From Rhizoclosmatium globosum (taxonomy: Eukaryota > Chytridiomycota > Chytridiomycetes > Chytridiales > Chytriomycetaceae), in the NCBI GenBank assembly GCA_002104985.1, contig MCGO01000148.1, positions 1 through 64,000 of the forward strand: a DNA stretch of 64,000 nucleotides. The letters run 5' to 3'. The notes beneath the pieces were generated by a model, which worked only from the letters and a program-made list of their open reading frames with translations, did not search any database and was not told the DNA's origin. The translations under genes and the position numbers were made by a program. Shown here piece by piece: positions 22,590 through 34,700 of this stretch; the first letter of the stretch is position 1; each line of letters starts with the position of its first letter.

Positions 22590-23410
22590 GTGTAACTGCA
22601 GGGCGACGTGGTCGCTTTCCCATTTTCTTGAGTCGATCCTCACGTCGAAGTGTTTCTTATCAATCCTATTGTCTATAAGTATGTGTCAACTCTCCAAAAA
22701 GGGTATACTTTATTATCATATGCTTTTAAAAGCCAAGTAGAGCCATGAGGTTCTGGGTGTTTTACTCGAAAGCCGTCGTGGAAGTGTTCAGTCATTGATT
22801 TGAACCAAATTTGTTCTTCGGCGCTGATAGTCGAACCGAAACAATCCACCAAGTTTTCTTCGACGGCAAACGGCATCACATCTTTCTCCGAATCTGGGGC
22901 AATGTTTAAGTCGCCCATAAGCAGAACAAAGTGTTTCTTACGTAGGTGTAGGCAGTGTCGTTTTAATTTTCAAGGAAGTTTATTTTAAATAGATGTCTTT
23001 TCTCATCTCTATTCCCACTTGGTGCGTAACAATTGACAATAGCAAAGTCGCCGAGTGTAATGGTAAGGATACGACCCTCCGGGTCAGCCTCGTCCATCGC
23101 ACCATACGAGTGAATCTCGCCTTTCAAGTCCTTTCTCCATAGAGTGGCTACTCCGTAATGTCCCGAAAGGTTGTCGCTTTATAGCGCAACTCCAATTTGG
23201 AAGGGTTTGCATTTGTGAGAGGAGTTTTGTGGACTTGCGTCCCAGTCGCGTCTCTTGAAAACATATGACACTTCCTCCTAACATGTCTAAGTATTGTTCC
23301 ATAATTGTAGCCTCGGTCTGTTCTTCATTTATTTCGGTATTACTCTTCTTCCAAGCGGTGTATGAATTACTAAAACCATTTAGATTCTGAGACGTGAAGT
23401 TCAGACTTGG
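22590..23410 (-). CDS. APE-like EEP endonuclease domain inside pol
   Basis: A domain of about 270 residues sits between RNase H and integrase on the same strand. It shows the motif order of the exonuclease-endonuclease-phosphatase fold: SQNLNGF (metal-site Asn), VICFQETR (catalytic Glu, codon 23252-23254), SGHYGVATLW, EGRILTITLG, VNCYAPSGNRDEKR, GDLNIAPDSE (Asp 22910-22912, Asn 22904-22906) and WESDHVAL (Asp-His at 22608-22613). These match AP endonucleases such as APE1/APE2 and the endonucleases of non-LTR elements. Frame changes occur near 23175, 22960 and 22670. No non-LTR reverse transcriptase accompanies it, and the flanking RNase H and integrase read in the same direction, so it appears to be part of this element's polyprotein. 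Confidence 0.8.
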
Positions 23411-23689
23411 GCATCGCGTTCCTTCGAGTGGTTCGCGGTTTTTCTTATAGGCCTCGAGAGATGGGATCTTTTTATTGACAGCGCGTAGTGGTCGTTCTTC
23501 TTTTGTAGTTTCTTCCCATATTCCTCGCATCGTATCACCAAGTGAGGTAAATTTGTCGATTGTTTGGTTTGCAAGTTTAATAAAAGCAGTTTTATTGTTT
23601 TGAGATAAAGCTTGAACCAATGTTGTTGGTTCTGTCTGAGTACCAACGTTCTCAAATTCTTTTTCTTTTCGTCCTAAATATACTCTTGA

Positions 23690-24085
23690 TAGAGTATCGG
23701 CGACAATTTGCGTGTCGCCGGGGACATGGACCAGTGTCAAGTCGTAATGCGAAAGGGCATAGGCCCATCTTGAGAACCGTCCTGTAAGTGCTCCATTTTT
23801 GAAAAGGCCTTAATAAGGCCGCTATGATCAGTTTCGACAGTCGCCGGTTGGTTGAAGATATATCGATCGAAACATGTTACTGCCCATATCACCGCGAGCC
23901 CTTCGCGATCTGTATTCGAGTAACGTTTTTCGACGTCTGTAAGTGTTCTGGATATAAATGCGACCGGTTTACGGTCAGTTTTCTTGTTTGATTCTCCTTG
24001 AATAAAGAGGGCTCCGCCGAGTCCCGTGCCGGACGCATCGCACTCAATCACTAGTTTATCACCTTCTTTTGGAATTGTCATAAGC
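23690..24085 (-). CDS. RNase H domain of retroelement pol
   Basis: LVIECDASGTGLGGALF, then KPVAFISRTLTDVEKRYSNTDREGLAVIWAV (catalytic Asp and Glu), RYIFNQPATVETDH and, after a frame change near 23740, VHVPGDTQIVADTLSRV. This is the Ty3/Gypsy RNase H, which degrades template RNA during reverse transcription. The tether after ADTLSR leads, through about 90 charged residues, into the EEP domain. Confidence 0.9.
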
Positions 24086-24089
24086 GAAT

Positions 24090-24790
24090 CCTTACAAAGT
24101 TCGCGTATAAGTGTATCGAAGGCGTGTTGACACCAAGGGTCCCAAATAAACTTTACACCGTCTTTTATTAAATTATAAAGAGGTGCTGATATATTAGCAA
24201 AATCTTTAATAAAACGTCGGAAGTATTGCGCGAAACCCTAAGAATCGTTGCATTTTGGGGGACGCTCGTTGGCCGTTCCCAATTTCGTAGGTCCTGCATC
24301 TTACTTGGATCTTTTCTGAGGCCGTCCTCGGAGATTACATGTCCTAAGAAAGGGAGTGAAGTATGGAAGAGTTTACATTTACTTGGTTTCAATTTCAAGT
24401 TGAACTGTTCGAGTCTTCAGCTCTTCTAAATGTTTGAAGTGTTCGTCAACTGAATCACTAAACACTATAATATCATCAACGTAAACGGTAAATACCCATT
24501 TAAAACCCAAAAAGGACTCGATTTGCACGTTGGGATGTTGGGAGTGCGTTAATCAATCCGAAAGGCGTAGCTTAAGTCTTCAGTGATGGGGATTTGTCAA
24601 ACCACCGAGAGTTACCACAATGTGGTCTTTAAGCATTGCTGTCCTTCCTAAACCTTCAAAAAGGGAATCTTCGCACCTTGGTTGATTAATTTTCATGTGG
24701 TGGTAGGTTCTTTCTGTACCAGTCACGATGCCTTCTGCGGAAGGACATTCGCGAAGCTTCGTATCATAGCGTCCTTCGAGCCAGAGAACA
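24090..24790 (-). pseudogene. Reverse transcriptase domain, frameshifted
   Basis: The catalytic YVDD is at 24472-24483 (VFTVYVDDIIVFSDSVDEHFKHLEEL). After a frame change comes the thumb sequence LKLKPSKCKLFHTSLPFLGHVISEDGL, and after another FLGFAQYFRRFIKDFANIS and FIWDPWCQHAFDTL, leading straight into RNase H. Upstream, the fingers/palm part is barely recognisable (TPFGLIN near 24560). Its order and motifs are typical of Ty3/Gypsy RT. With at least three frame changes it cannot yield an enzyme as written. Confidence 0.8.
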
Positions 24791-25797
24791 TTGTCACCAA
24801 AAAGTTCTAGAAATATGGAGTGTGGATCTATTCCCAGATTTCATCGTCGTCAATGTACTTTGCGGCGGTTAGATAATTGAGATGATTCTTCCCGACTTCT
24901 TATCTTTGTTGATAGAGTGTCATGATGAGATTAGAATTTGGTTTCTTTCGCCTATTTTCAGTTGTAGACGTCGAAGATCAACGGTGTTCGGTGGTGATTT
25001 CGTCGATAAAGTATGTGAAATAGATTTTATCAAAAGTTTGGGACTTTGGCTTGTTCGCAGATCACAGTGTTGACCAAATTCGATTCATTCGAGTATTAAG
25101 CTACAACAGTCGTCATCAAATTCTTCGGCGGGCGTCGATAGTCGGTGTTTTGAAGTAAAGTGCGTTTTCTGGATAGTCAGTTTTTTTTTTTTATTCAAGA
25201 ATAATAGGTAAGATGTGAAAGAAAGGGAAAGAAGAAGAGGACTTGGTGTTCTTTCTGCTGGGTCAGGAATATTCCGACCCGTACCCAAAAATTTCATTTG
25301 TCGTTTCTTTTCCTTCACTTCCTGTCAACCAGGCAAGGCTCAAGTGATTCATATTCGTTAAAATAAAAGAGTTTATTTGATTCAGTAAAGTGTAAAAAGG
25401 TATTAGGGTAGTGAGGGGAGTTGGAATAAGCCTGCTCCTTCCATCCTCCAGTCACACAGTCTTTGTTTGTTACACACTGAATCGTTTCGAACGATTTCGA
25501 AGTGTATTGGTGCTGTATTTGTAGTTGTTGTTGTTGTAGTTGCTGGCGATCTCGAATGATAGTCATCTTATTTTGTCAGTTGTCCATTTAGACAACCAGG
25601 AGTTTCATCATTTATAAAGGTAGCGGGAGCCCTTATTAGAGGCGGAGTAAACTTTTTTTCAACGCAGTGCGAGCTAAGCTCAACGCATAAACATCATCTC
25701 GACGGCCCAAAGGCCGGGAGGAATAAAGGACCCAGGCGGATCGACGGACCAATCGTCTCGCTACACTCGCATTTGGTTTGGGCCCCCACTGTGACCG
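24791..25797 (-). other. Degraded 5' part of the retroelement
   Basis: Gag, protease and the RT N-terminus should lie here but no zinc knuckle or aspartic protease motif was seen. A short open segment at 24600-24860 (around NVLWLEGRYDTKLRECPS) and one at 25315-25566 (Gln-rich start, QCVTNKDC) read like former coding sequence without a family match. The last 200 bp before 25797 are non-coding and end in CACTGTGACC against satellite sequence. Confidence 0.4.
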
Positions 25798-28700
25798 CCA
25801 AAAGAACATTACACCACCAAAACTCCACTCCACACTTTTCTGGCTTCAACAACCACCAAAGCACATGTTGGCAAACTGGCAGGCGTCTGTTCAATGATGT
25901 TTCCCCATGTAACGTGGTAAAAAATGGTTTCAGCCAAAGCAGCTTAGGCACAGTCGATTCTATCCAGAATCCAAATCCAAATGACTGATTTTGTAGAACT
26001 GATTTGTTTCTGTTGATAGAGAAAAACGTTTGGATAATTGCAATGTACGGCCTGTACTTGAAGAGAGTGGCTCAGCCACTCTGTTCCATCATTGTCCCAA
26101 AAGACATTACACCACCAACTCACTCACACTTTCTGGCTTCAACAACACCAAAGCACATGTTGCAAAACTGGCAGGCGTCTTCATTGATGTTTCCCCATGT
26201 AACGTGGTAAAAAATGGTTTCAGCCAAAAGCAGCTTAGGCACAGTCGATTCTATCCAGAATCCAAATCCAAATGACTGATTTTGTAGAGACTGATTTGTT
26301 CTGTTGACTAGAGAAAAACGTTTGGATAATTGGCAATGTACGGCCTGTACTTGAAGAGAGTGGCTCAGCCACTCTGTTCCATCATTGTCCCAAAAGACAT
26401 TACACCACCAACTCACTCACACTTTCTGGCTTCAACAACACCAAAGCACATGTTGCAAAACTGGCAGGCGTCTTCATTGATGTTTCCCCATGTAACGTGG
26501 TAAAAAATGGTTTCAGCCAAAAGCAGCTTAGGCACAGTCGATTCTATCCAGAATCCAAATCCAAATGACTGATTTTGTAGAGACTGATTTGTTTCTGTTG
26601 ACTAGAGAAAAACGTTTGGATAATTGGCAATGTACGGCCTGTACTTGAAGAGAGTGGCTCAGCCACTCTGTTCCATCATTGTCCCAAAAGACATTACACC
26701 ACCAACTCACTCACACTTTCTGGCTTCAACAACACCAAAGCACATGTTGCAAAACTGGCAGGCGTCTTCATTGATGTTTCCCCATGTAACGTGGTAAAAA
26801 ATGGTTTCAGCCAAAAGCAGCTTAGGCACAGTCGATTCTATCCAGAATCCAAATCCAAATGACTGATTTTGTAGAGACTGATTGTTTCTGTTGACTAGAG
26901 AAAAACGTTTGGATAATTGGCAATGTACGGCCTGTACTTGAAGAGAGTGGCTCAGCCACTCTGTTCCATCATTGTCCCAAAAGACATTACACCACCAACT
27001 CACTCACACTTTCTGGCTTCAACAACACCAAAGCACATGTTGCAAAACTGGCAGGCGTCTTCATTGATGTTTCCCCATGTACGTGGTAAAAAATGGTTTC
27101 AGCCAAAAGCAGCTTAGGCACAGTCATTCTATCCAGATCCAAATCCAAATGATGATTTTGTAGAGACTGATTGTTTCTGTTGACTAGAGAAAAACGTTTG
27201 GATAATTGGCAATGTACGGCTGTACTTGAAGAGAGTGGCTCAGCCACTCTGTTCCATCATTGTCCAAAAGACATTACACCACCAACTCACTCACACTTTC
27301 TGGCTTCAACAACACCAAAGCACATGTTGCAAAACTGGCAGGCGTCTTCATTGATGTTTCCCCATGTTACGTGGTAAAAAATGGTTTCAGCCAAAAGCAG
27401 CTTAGGCACAGTCAATTCTATCCAGAATCCAAATCCAAATGACTGATTTGTAGAGACTGATTGTTTCTGTTGACTAGAGAAAACGTTTGGATAATTGGCA
27501 ATGTACGGCCTGTACTTGAAGAGAGTGGCTCAGCCACTCTGTTCCATCATTGTCCCAAAAGACATTACACCACCAACTCACTCCACTTTCTGGCTTCAAC
27601 AACACCAAAGCACATGTTGCAAAACTGGCAGGGTCTTCATTGATGTTTCCCATGTACGTGGTAAAAAATGGTTTCAGCCAAAAGCAGCTTAGGCACAGTC
27701 ATTCTATCCAGAATCCAATCCAAATGACTGATTTTGTAGAGACTGATTTGTTTCTGTTGACTAGAGAAAAACGTTTGGATAATTGGCAATGTACGCCTGT
27801 ACTTGAAGAGAGTGGCTCAGCCACTCTGTTCCATCATTGTCCAAAGACATTACACACCAACTCACTCACACTTTCTGGCTTCAACAACACCAAAGCACAT
27901 GTTGCAAAACTGGCAGGCGTCTTCATTGATGTTTCCCATGTTACGTGGTAAAAATGGTTTCAGCCAAAGCAGCTTAGGCACAGTCATTCTATCCAGATCC
28001 AATCCAAATGACTGATTTGTAGAGACTGATTTGTTTCTGTTGATAGAGAAAAACGTTTGGATAATTGGCAATGTAGGCCTGTACTTGAAGAGAGTGGCTC
28101 AGCCACTCTGTTCCATCATTGTCCCAAAAGACATTACACCCCAACTCACTCACATTCTGGCTTCAACAACACCAAAGCACATGTTGCAAACTGCAGGCGT
28201 CTTCATTGATGTTTCCCATGTTACGTGGTAAAAAATGGTTTCAGCCAAAAGCAGCTTAGGCACGTCATTCTATCAGATCAAATCCAAATGACTGATTTTT
28301 GTAGAGACTGATTTGTTTCTGTTGACTAGAGAAAAACGTTTGGATAATTGGCATGTACGGCCTGTACTTGAGAGAGTGGCTCAGCCATCTGTTCCATCAT
28401 TGTCCCAAAAGACATTACACACCAACTCACTCAACTTTCTGGCTTCAACAACACCAAAGCACATGTTGCAAACTGGAGGCGTCTTCATTGATGTTTCCCA
28501 TGTACGTGGTAAAAAATGGTTTCAGCCAAAAGCAGCTTAGGCACAGTCAATTCTATCCAGAATCCAAATCCAATGACTGATTTTGTAGAGACTGATTTGT
28601 TCTGTTGACTAGAGAAAAACGTTTGGATAATTGGCAATGTACGGCCTGTACTTGAAGAGAGTGGCTCAGCCACTCTGTTCCATCATTGTCCCAAAAGACA

Positions 28701-31700
28701 TTACACCAACTCACTCACACTTTCTGGCTTAACAACACCAAAGCACATGTTGCAAACTGGCAGGCGTCTTCATTGATGTTTCCCATGTTACGTGGTAAAA
28801 ATGGTTTCAGCCAAAGCAGCTTAGGCACAGTCATTCTATCCAGAATCCAATCCAAATGACTGATTTTGTAGAGACTGATTTGTTTCTGGTTGACTAGAGA
28901 AAAACGTTTGGATAATTGGCAATGTACGGCCTGTACTTGAAGAGAGTGGCTCAGCCACTCTGTTCCATCATGTCCCAAAAGACATTACACACCAACTCAC
29001 TCACACTTTCTGGCTTCAACAACACCAAAGCAATGTTGCAAAACTGGCAGGCGTCTTCATTGATGTTTCCCATGTTACGTGGTAAAAATGGTTCAGCCAA
29101 AGCAGCTTAGGCACAGTCATTCTATCCAGAATCCAAATCCAAATGACTGATTTTGTAGAGACTGATTTGTTTCTGTTGACTAGAGAAAAACGTTTGGATA
29201 ATTGGCAATGTACGGCCTGTACTTGAAGAGAGTGGCTCAGCCACTCTGTTCCATCATTGTCCCAAAAGACATTACACCACCAACTCACTCACACTTTCTG
29301 GCTTCAACAACACAAAGCACATGTTGCAAAACTGGCAGGCGTCTTCATTGATGTTTCCCATGTTACGTGGTAAAAAATGGTTTCAGCCAAAAGCAGCTTA
29401 GGCACAGTCAATTCTATCCAGAATCCAAATCCAAATGACTGATTTGTAGAGACTGATTTGTTTCTGTTGACTAGAGAAAACGTTTGGATAATTGGCAATG
29501 TACGGCCTGTACTGAAGAGAGTGGCTCAGCCACTCTGTTCCATCATTGTCCAAAAGACATTACACCACCAACTCACTCAACTTTCTGCTTCAACAACCAA
29601 AGCACATGTTGCAAAACTGGCAGGCGTCTTCATTGATGTTTCCCCATGTTACGTGGTAAAAAATGGTTTCAGCCAAAAGCAGCTTAGGCACAGTCAATTC
29701 TATCCAGAATCCAAATCCAAATGACTGATTTTGTAGAGACTGATTTGTTTCTGTTGACTAGAGAAAAACGTTTGGATAATTGGCAATGTACGGCCTGTAC
29801 TTGAAGAGAGTGGCTCAGCCACTCTGTTCCATCATTGTCCCAAAAGACATTACACCACCAACTCACTCACACTTTCTGGCTTCAACAACACCAAAGCACA
29901 TGTTGCAAAACTGGCAGGCGTCTTCATTGATGTTTCCCCATGTTACGTGGTAAAAATGGTTTCAGCCAAAAGCAGCTTAGGCACAGTCAATTCTATCCAG
30001 AATCCAAATCCAAATGACTGATTTTGTAGAGACTGATTTGTTTCTGTTGACTAGAGAAACGTTGGATAATTGGCAATGTACGGCCTGTACTTGAAGAGAG
30101 TGGCTCAGCACTCTGTTCATCATTGTCCCAAAAGACATTACACCACCAACTCACCACTTTCTGGCTTCAACAACACCAAAGCACATGTTGCAAAACTGGC
30201 AGGCGTCTTCATTGATGTTTCCCATGTTACGTGGTAAAAATGGTTTCAGCCAAAAGCAGCTTAGGCACAGTCAATTCTATCCAGAATCCAAATCCAAATG
30301 ACTGATTTTGTAGAGACTGATTGTTTCTGTTGACTAGAGAAAAACGTTTGGATAATTGGCAATGTACGGCCTGTACTTGAAGAGAGTGGCTCAGCCACTC
30401 TGTTCCATCATTGTCCCAAAAGACATTACAACCACCAACTCACTCACACTTTCTGGCTTCACAACACCAAAGCACATGTTGCAAAACTGGCAGGCGTCTT
30501 CATTGATGTTTCCCCATGTTACGTGGTAAAAAATGGTTTCAGCAAAAGCAGCTTAGGCACAGTCATTCTATCCAGAATCCAAATCCAAATGACTGATTTT
30601 GTAGAGACTGGATTTGTTTCTGTTGACTAGAGAAAAACGTTGGATAATTGGCAATGTACGGCCTGTACTTGAAGAGAGGGCTCAGCCACTCTGTTCCATA
30701 TTGTCCCAAAAGACATTACACCACCACTCACTCACACTTCTGGCTCAACAACACCAAAGCACATGTTGCAAAACTGGCAGGCGTCTTCATTGATGTTCCC
30801 CATGTTACGTGGTAAAAAATGGTTTCAGCCAAAAGCCTTAGGCACAGTCATTCTATCCAGAATCCAAATCCAAATGACTGATTTGTAGAGACTGATTTGT
30901 TTCTGTTGACTAGAGAAAACGTTTGGATAATTGGCAATGTACGGCCTGTACTTGAAGAGAGTGGCTCAGCCACTCTGTTCCATCATTGTCCCAAAAGACA
31001 TTACACCACCAACTCACTCACACTTTCTGGCTTCAACAACACCAAAGCACATGTTGCAAAACTGGCAGGCGTCTTCATTGATGTTTCCCATGTTACGTGG
31101 TAAAAAATGGTTTCAGCCAAAAGCAGCTTAGGCACAGTCATTCTATCCAGAATCCAAATCCAAATGACTGATTTTGTAGAGACTGATTTGTTTCTGTTGA
31201 CTAGAGAAAAACGTTTGGATAATTGGCAATGTACGGCCTGTACTTGAAGAGAGTGGCTCAGCCACTCTGTTCCATCATTGTCCCAAAAGACATAACCCAC
31301 AACTCACTCACACTTTCTGGGCTTCAACAACACCAAAGCACATGTTGCAAAACTGGCAGGTCTTCATTGATGTTTCCCATGTTACGTGGTAAAAATGGTT
31401 TCAGCCAAAAGCAGCTTAGGCACAGTCAATTCTATCCAGAATCCAAATCCAAATGACTGATTTTGTAGAGACTGATTTGTTTCTGTTGACTAGAGAAAAC
31501 GTTTGGATAATTGGCAATGTACGGCCTGTACTTGAAGAGAGTGGCTCAGCCACTCGTTCCATCATGTCCCAAAAGACATTACACCACCAACTCACTCACA
31601 CTTTCTGGCTCAACAACACAAAGCACATGTTGCAAAACTGGCAGGCGTCTTCATTGATGTTTCCCCATGTTACGTGGTAAAAAATGGTTCAGCCAAAAGC

Positions 31701-34700
31701 AGCTTAGCACAGTCAATTCTATCCAGAATCCAAATCCAAATGATGATTTGTAGAGACTGATTGTTTCTGTTGACTAGAGAAAACTTTGGATAATTGGCAA
31801 TGTACGGCCTGTACTTGAAGAGAGTGGCTCAGCCACTCTGTTCCATCATTGTCCCAAAAGACATTACACCACCAACTCACTCACACTTTCTGGCTTCAAC
31901 AACACCAAAGCACATGTTGCAAAACTGGCAGGCGTCTTCATTGATGTTCCCCATGTTACGTGGTAAAAAATGGTTTCAGCCAAAAGCAGCTTAGGCACAG
32001 TCAATTCTATCCAGAATCCAAATCCAAATGACTGATTTGTAGAGACTGATTTGTTTCTGTTGACTAGAGAAAACGTTTGGATAATTGGCAATGTACGGCC
32101 TGTACTTGAAGAGAGTGGCTCAGCACTCTGTCCATCATTGTCCCAAAAGACATTACACCACCAACTCACTCACACTTTCTGGCTTCACAACACCAAAGCA
32201 CATGTTGCAAAACTGGCAGGCGTCTTCATTGATGTTTCCCCATGTTACGTGGTAAAAAATGGTTTCAGCCAAAAGCAGCTTAGGCACAGTCATTCTATCC
32301 AGAATCCAAATCCAAATGACTGATTTGTAGAGACTGATTTGTTTCTGTTGACTAGAGAAAAACGTTTGGATAATTGGCAATGTACGGCCTGTACTTGAAG
32401 AGAGTGGCTCAGCCACTCTGTTCCATCATTGTCCCAAAAGACATTACACCACAACTCACTCACACTTTCTGGCTTCAACAACACCAAAGCACATGTTGCA
32501 AAACTGGCAGGCGTCTTCATTGATGTTTCCCCATGTTACGTGGTAAAAAATGGTTTCAGCCAAAAGCGCTTAGGCACAGTCAATTCTATCCAGAATCCAA
32601 ATCCAAATGACTGATTTTGTAGAGATGATTTGTTTCTGTTGACTAGAGAAAAACGTTTGGATAATTGGCAATGTACGGCCTGTACTTGAAGAGAGTGGCT
32701 CAGCCACTCTGTTCCATCATTGTCCCAAAAGACATTACACCACCAACTCACTCACACTTTCTGGCTTCAACAACACCAAAGCACATGTTGCAAAACTGGC
32801 AGGCGTCTTCATTGATGTTTCCCCATGTACGTGGTAAAAAATGGTTTCAGCCAAAAGCAGCTTAGGCACAGTCATTCTATCCAGAATCCAAATCCAAATG
32901 ACTGATTTTGTAGAGACTGATTTGTTTCTGTTGACTAGAGAAAAACGTTTGGATAATTGGCAATGTACGGCCTGTACTTGAAGAGAGTGGCTCAGCCACT
33001 CTGTTCCATCATTGTCCCAAAAAGACATTACACCACCAACTCACTCACACTTTCTGGCTTCAACAACACCAAAGCACATGTTGCAAAACTGGGCAGGCGT
33101 CTTCATTGATGTTTCCCCATGTAAGTGGTAAAAAATGGTTTCAGCCAAAAGCAGCTTAGGCACAGTCGATTCTATCCAGAATCCAAATCCAAATGACTGA
33201 TTTTGTAGAGACTGATTGTTTCTGTTGACTAGAGAAAAACGTTTGGATAATTGGCAATGTACGGCCTGTACTTGAAGAGAGTGGCTCAGCCACTCTGTTC
33301 CATCATTGTCCCAAAAGACATTACACCACCAACTCACTCACACTTTCTGGCTTCAACAACACAAAGCACATGTTGCAAAACTGGCAGGCGTCTTCATTGA
33401 TGTTTCCCCATGTTACGTGGTAAAAAATGGTTTCAGCCAAAAGCAGCTTAGGCACAGTCAATTCTATCCAGAATCCAAATCCAAATGACTGATTTTGTAG
33501 AGACTGATTTGTTTCTGTTGACTAGAGAAAAACGTTTGGATAATTGGCAATGTACGGCCTGTACTTGAAGAGAGTGGCTCAGCCACTCTGTTCCATCATG
33601 TCCCAAAAGACATTACACCACCAACTCACTCACACTTTCTGGCTTCAACAACACCAAAGCACATGTTGCAAAACTGGCAGGCGTCTTCATTGATGTTTCC
33701 CCATGTACGTGGTAAAAAATGGTTTCAGCCAAAAGCAGCTTAGGCACAGTCGATTCTATCCAGAATCCAATCCAAATGACTGATTTTGTAGAGACTGATT
33801 GTTTCTGTTGACTAGAGAAAAACGTTTGGATAATTGGCAATGTACGGCCTGTACTTGAAGAGAGTGGCTCAGCCACTCTGTTCCATCATTGTCCCAAAAG
33901 ACATTACACCACCAACTCACTCACACTTTCTGGCTTCAACAACACCAAAGCACATGTTGCAAAACTGGCAGGCGTCTTCATTGATGTTCCCCATGTTACG
34001 TGGTAAAAAATGGTTTCAGCCAAAAGCAGCTTAGGCACAGTCAATTCTATCCAGAATCCAAATCCAAATGACTGATTTTGTAGAGACTGATTTGTTTCTG
34101 TTGACTAGAGAAAAACGTTTGGATAATTGGCAATGTACGGCCTGTACTTGAAGAGAGTGGCTCAGCCACTCTGTTCCATCATTGTCCCAAAAGACATTAC
34201 ACCACCAACTCACTCACACTTTCTGGCTTCAACAACACCAAAGCACATGTTGCAAAACTGGCAGGCTCTTCATTGATGTTTCCCCATGTACGTGGTAAAA
34301 AATGGTTTCAGCCAAAAGCAGCTTAGGCACAGTCAATTCTATCCAGAATCCAAATCCAAATGACTGATTTTGTAGAGACTGATTTGTTTCTGTTGACTAG
34401 AGAAAAACGTTTGGATAATTGGCAATGTACGGCCTGTACTTGAAGAGAGTGGCTCAGCCACTCTGTTCCATCATTGTCCCAAAAGACATTACACCACCAA
34501 CTCACTCACACTTTCTGGCTTCAACAACACCAAAGCACATGTTGCAAAACTGGCAGGCGTCTTCATTGATGTTTCCCCATGTACGTGGTAAAAAATGGTT
34601 TCAGCCAAAAGCAGCTTAGGCACAGTCATTCTATCCAGAATCCAAATCCAAATGACTGATTTTGTAGAGACTGATTTGTTTCTGTTGACTAGAGAAAAAC

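Larger units (their letters stand above)
18655..25797 (-). mobile_element. Truncated Ty3/Gypsy chromovirus with EEP domain
   Basis: The minus-strand order is RT, RNase H, exonuclease-endonuclease-phosphatase (EEP), integrase zinc finger and core, an unassigned insert, GPY/F module, chromodomain-like end, then about 1 kb of non-coding DNA. The RT-RH-IN order and GPY/F-chromodomain end place it among Ty3/Gypsy chromoviruses. Gag and protease were not found, the RT N-terminus is degraded, and several frame changes interrupt pol, so this copy is probably dead. It lies between the two satellite arrays. The left junction cuts a satellite unit at a different phase from the right junction (about 25798), so it is not a simple insertion with target duplication. 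No matching LTR pair was found by eye. Confidence 0.85.

Noticed and set aside
22590..23410. EEP segment as a host AP endonuclease gene or a nested LINE
   Set aside because: It reads in the same direction as RNase H and integrase, which flank it directly, and there is no second RT or poly-A tail.
18655..25797. A matching pair of LTRs
   Set aside because: The two ends share only a few bases (TGTGACC). By eye there is no long direct repeat.
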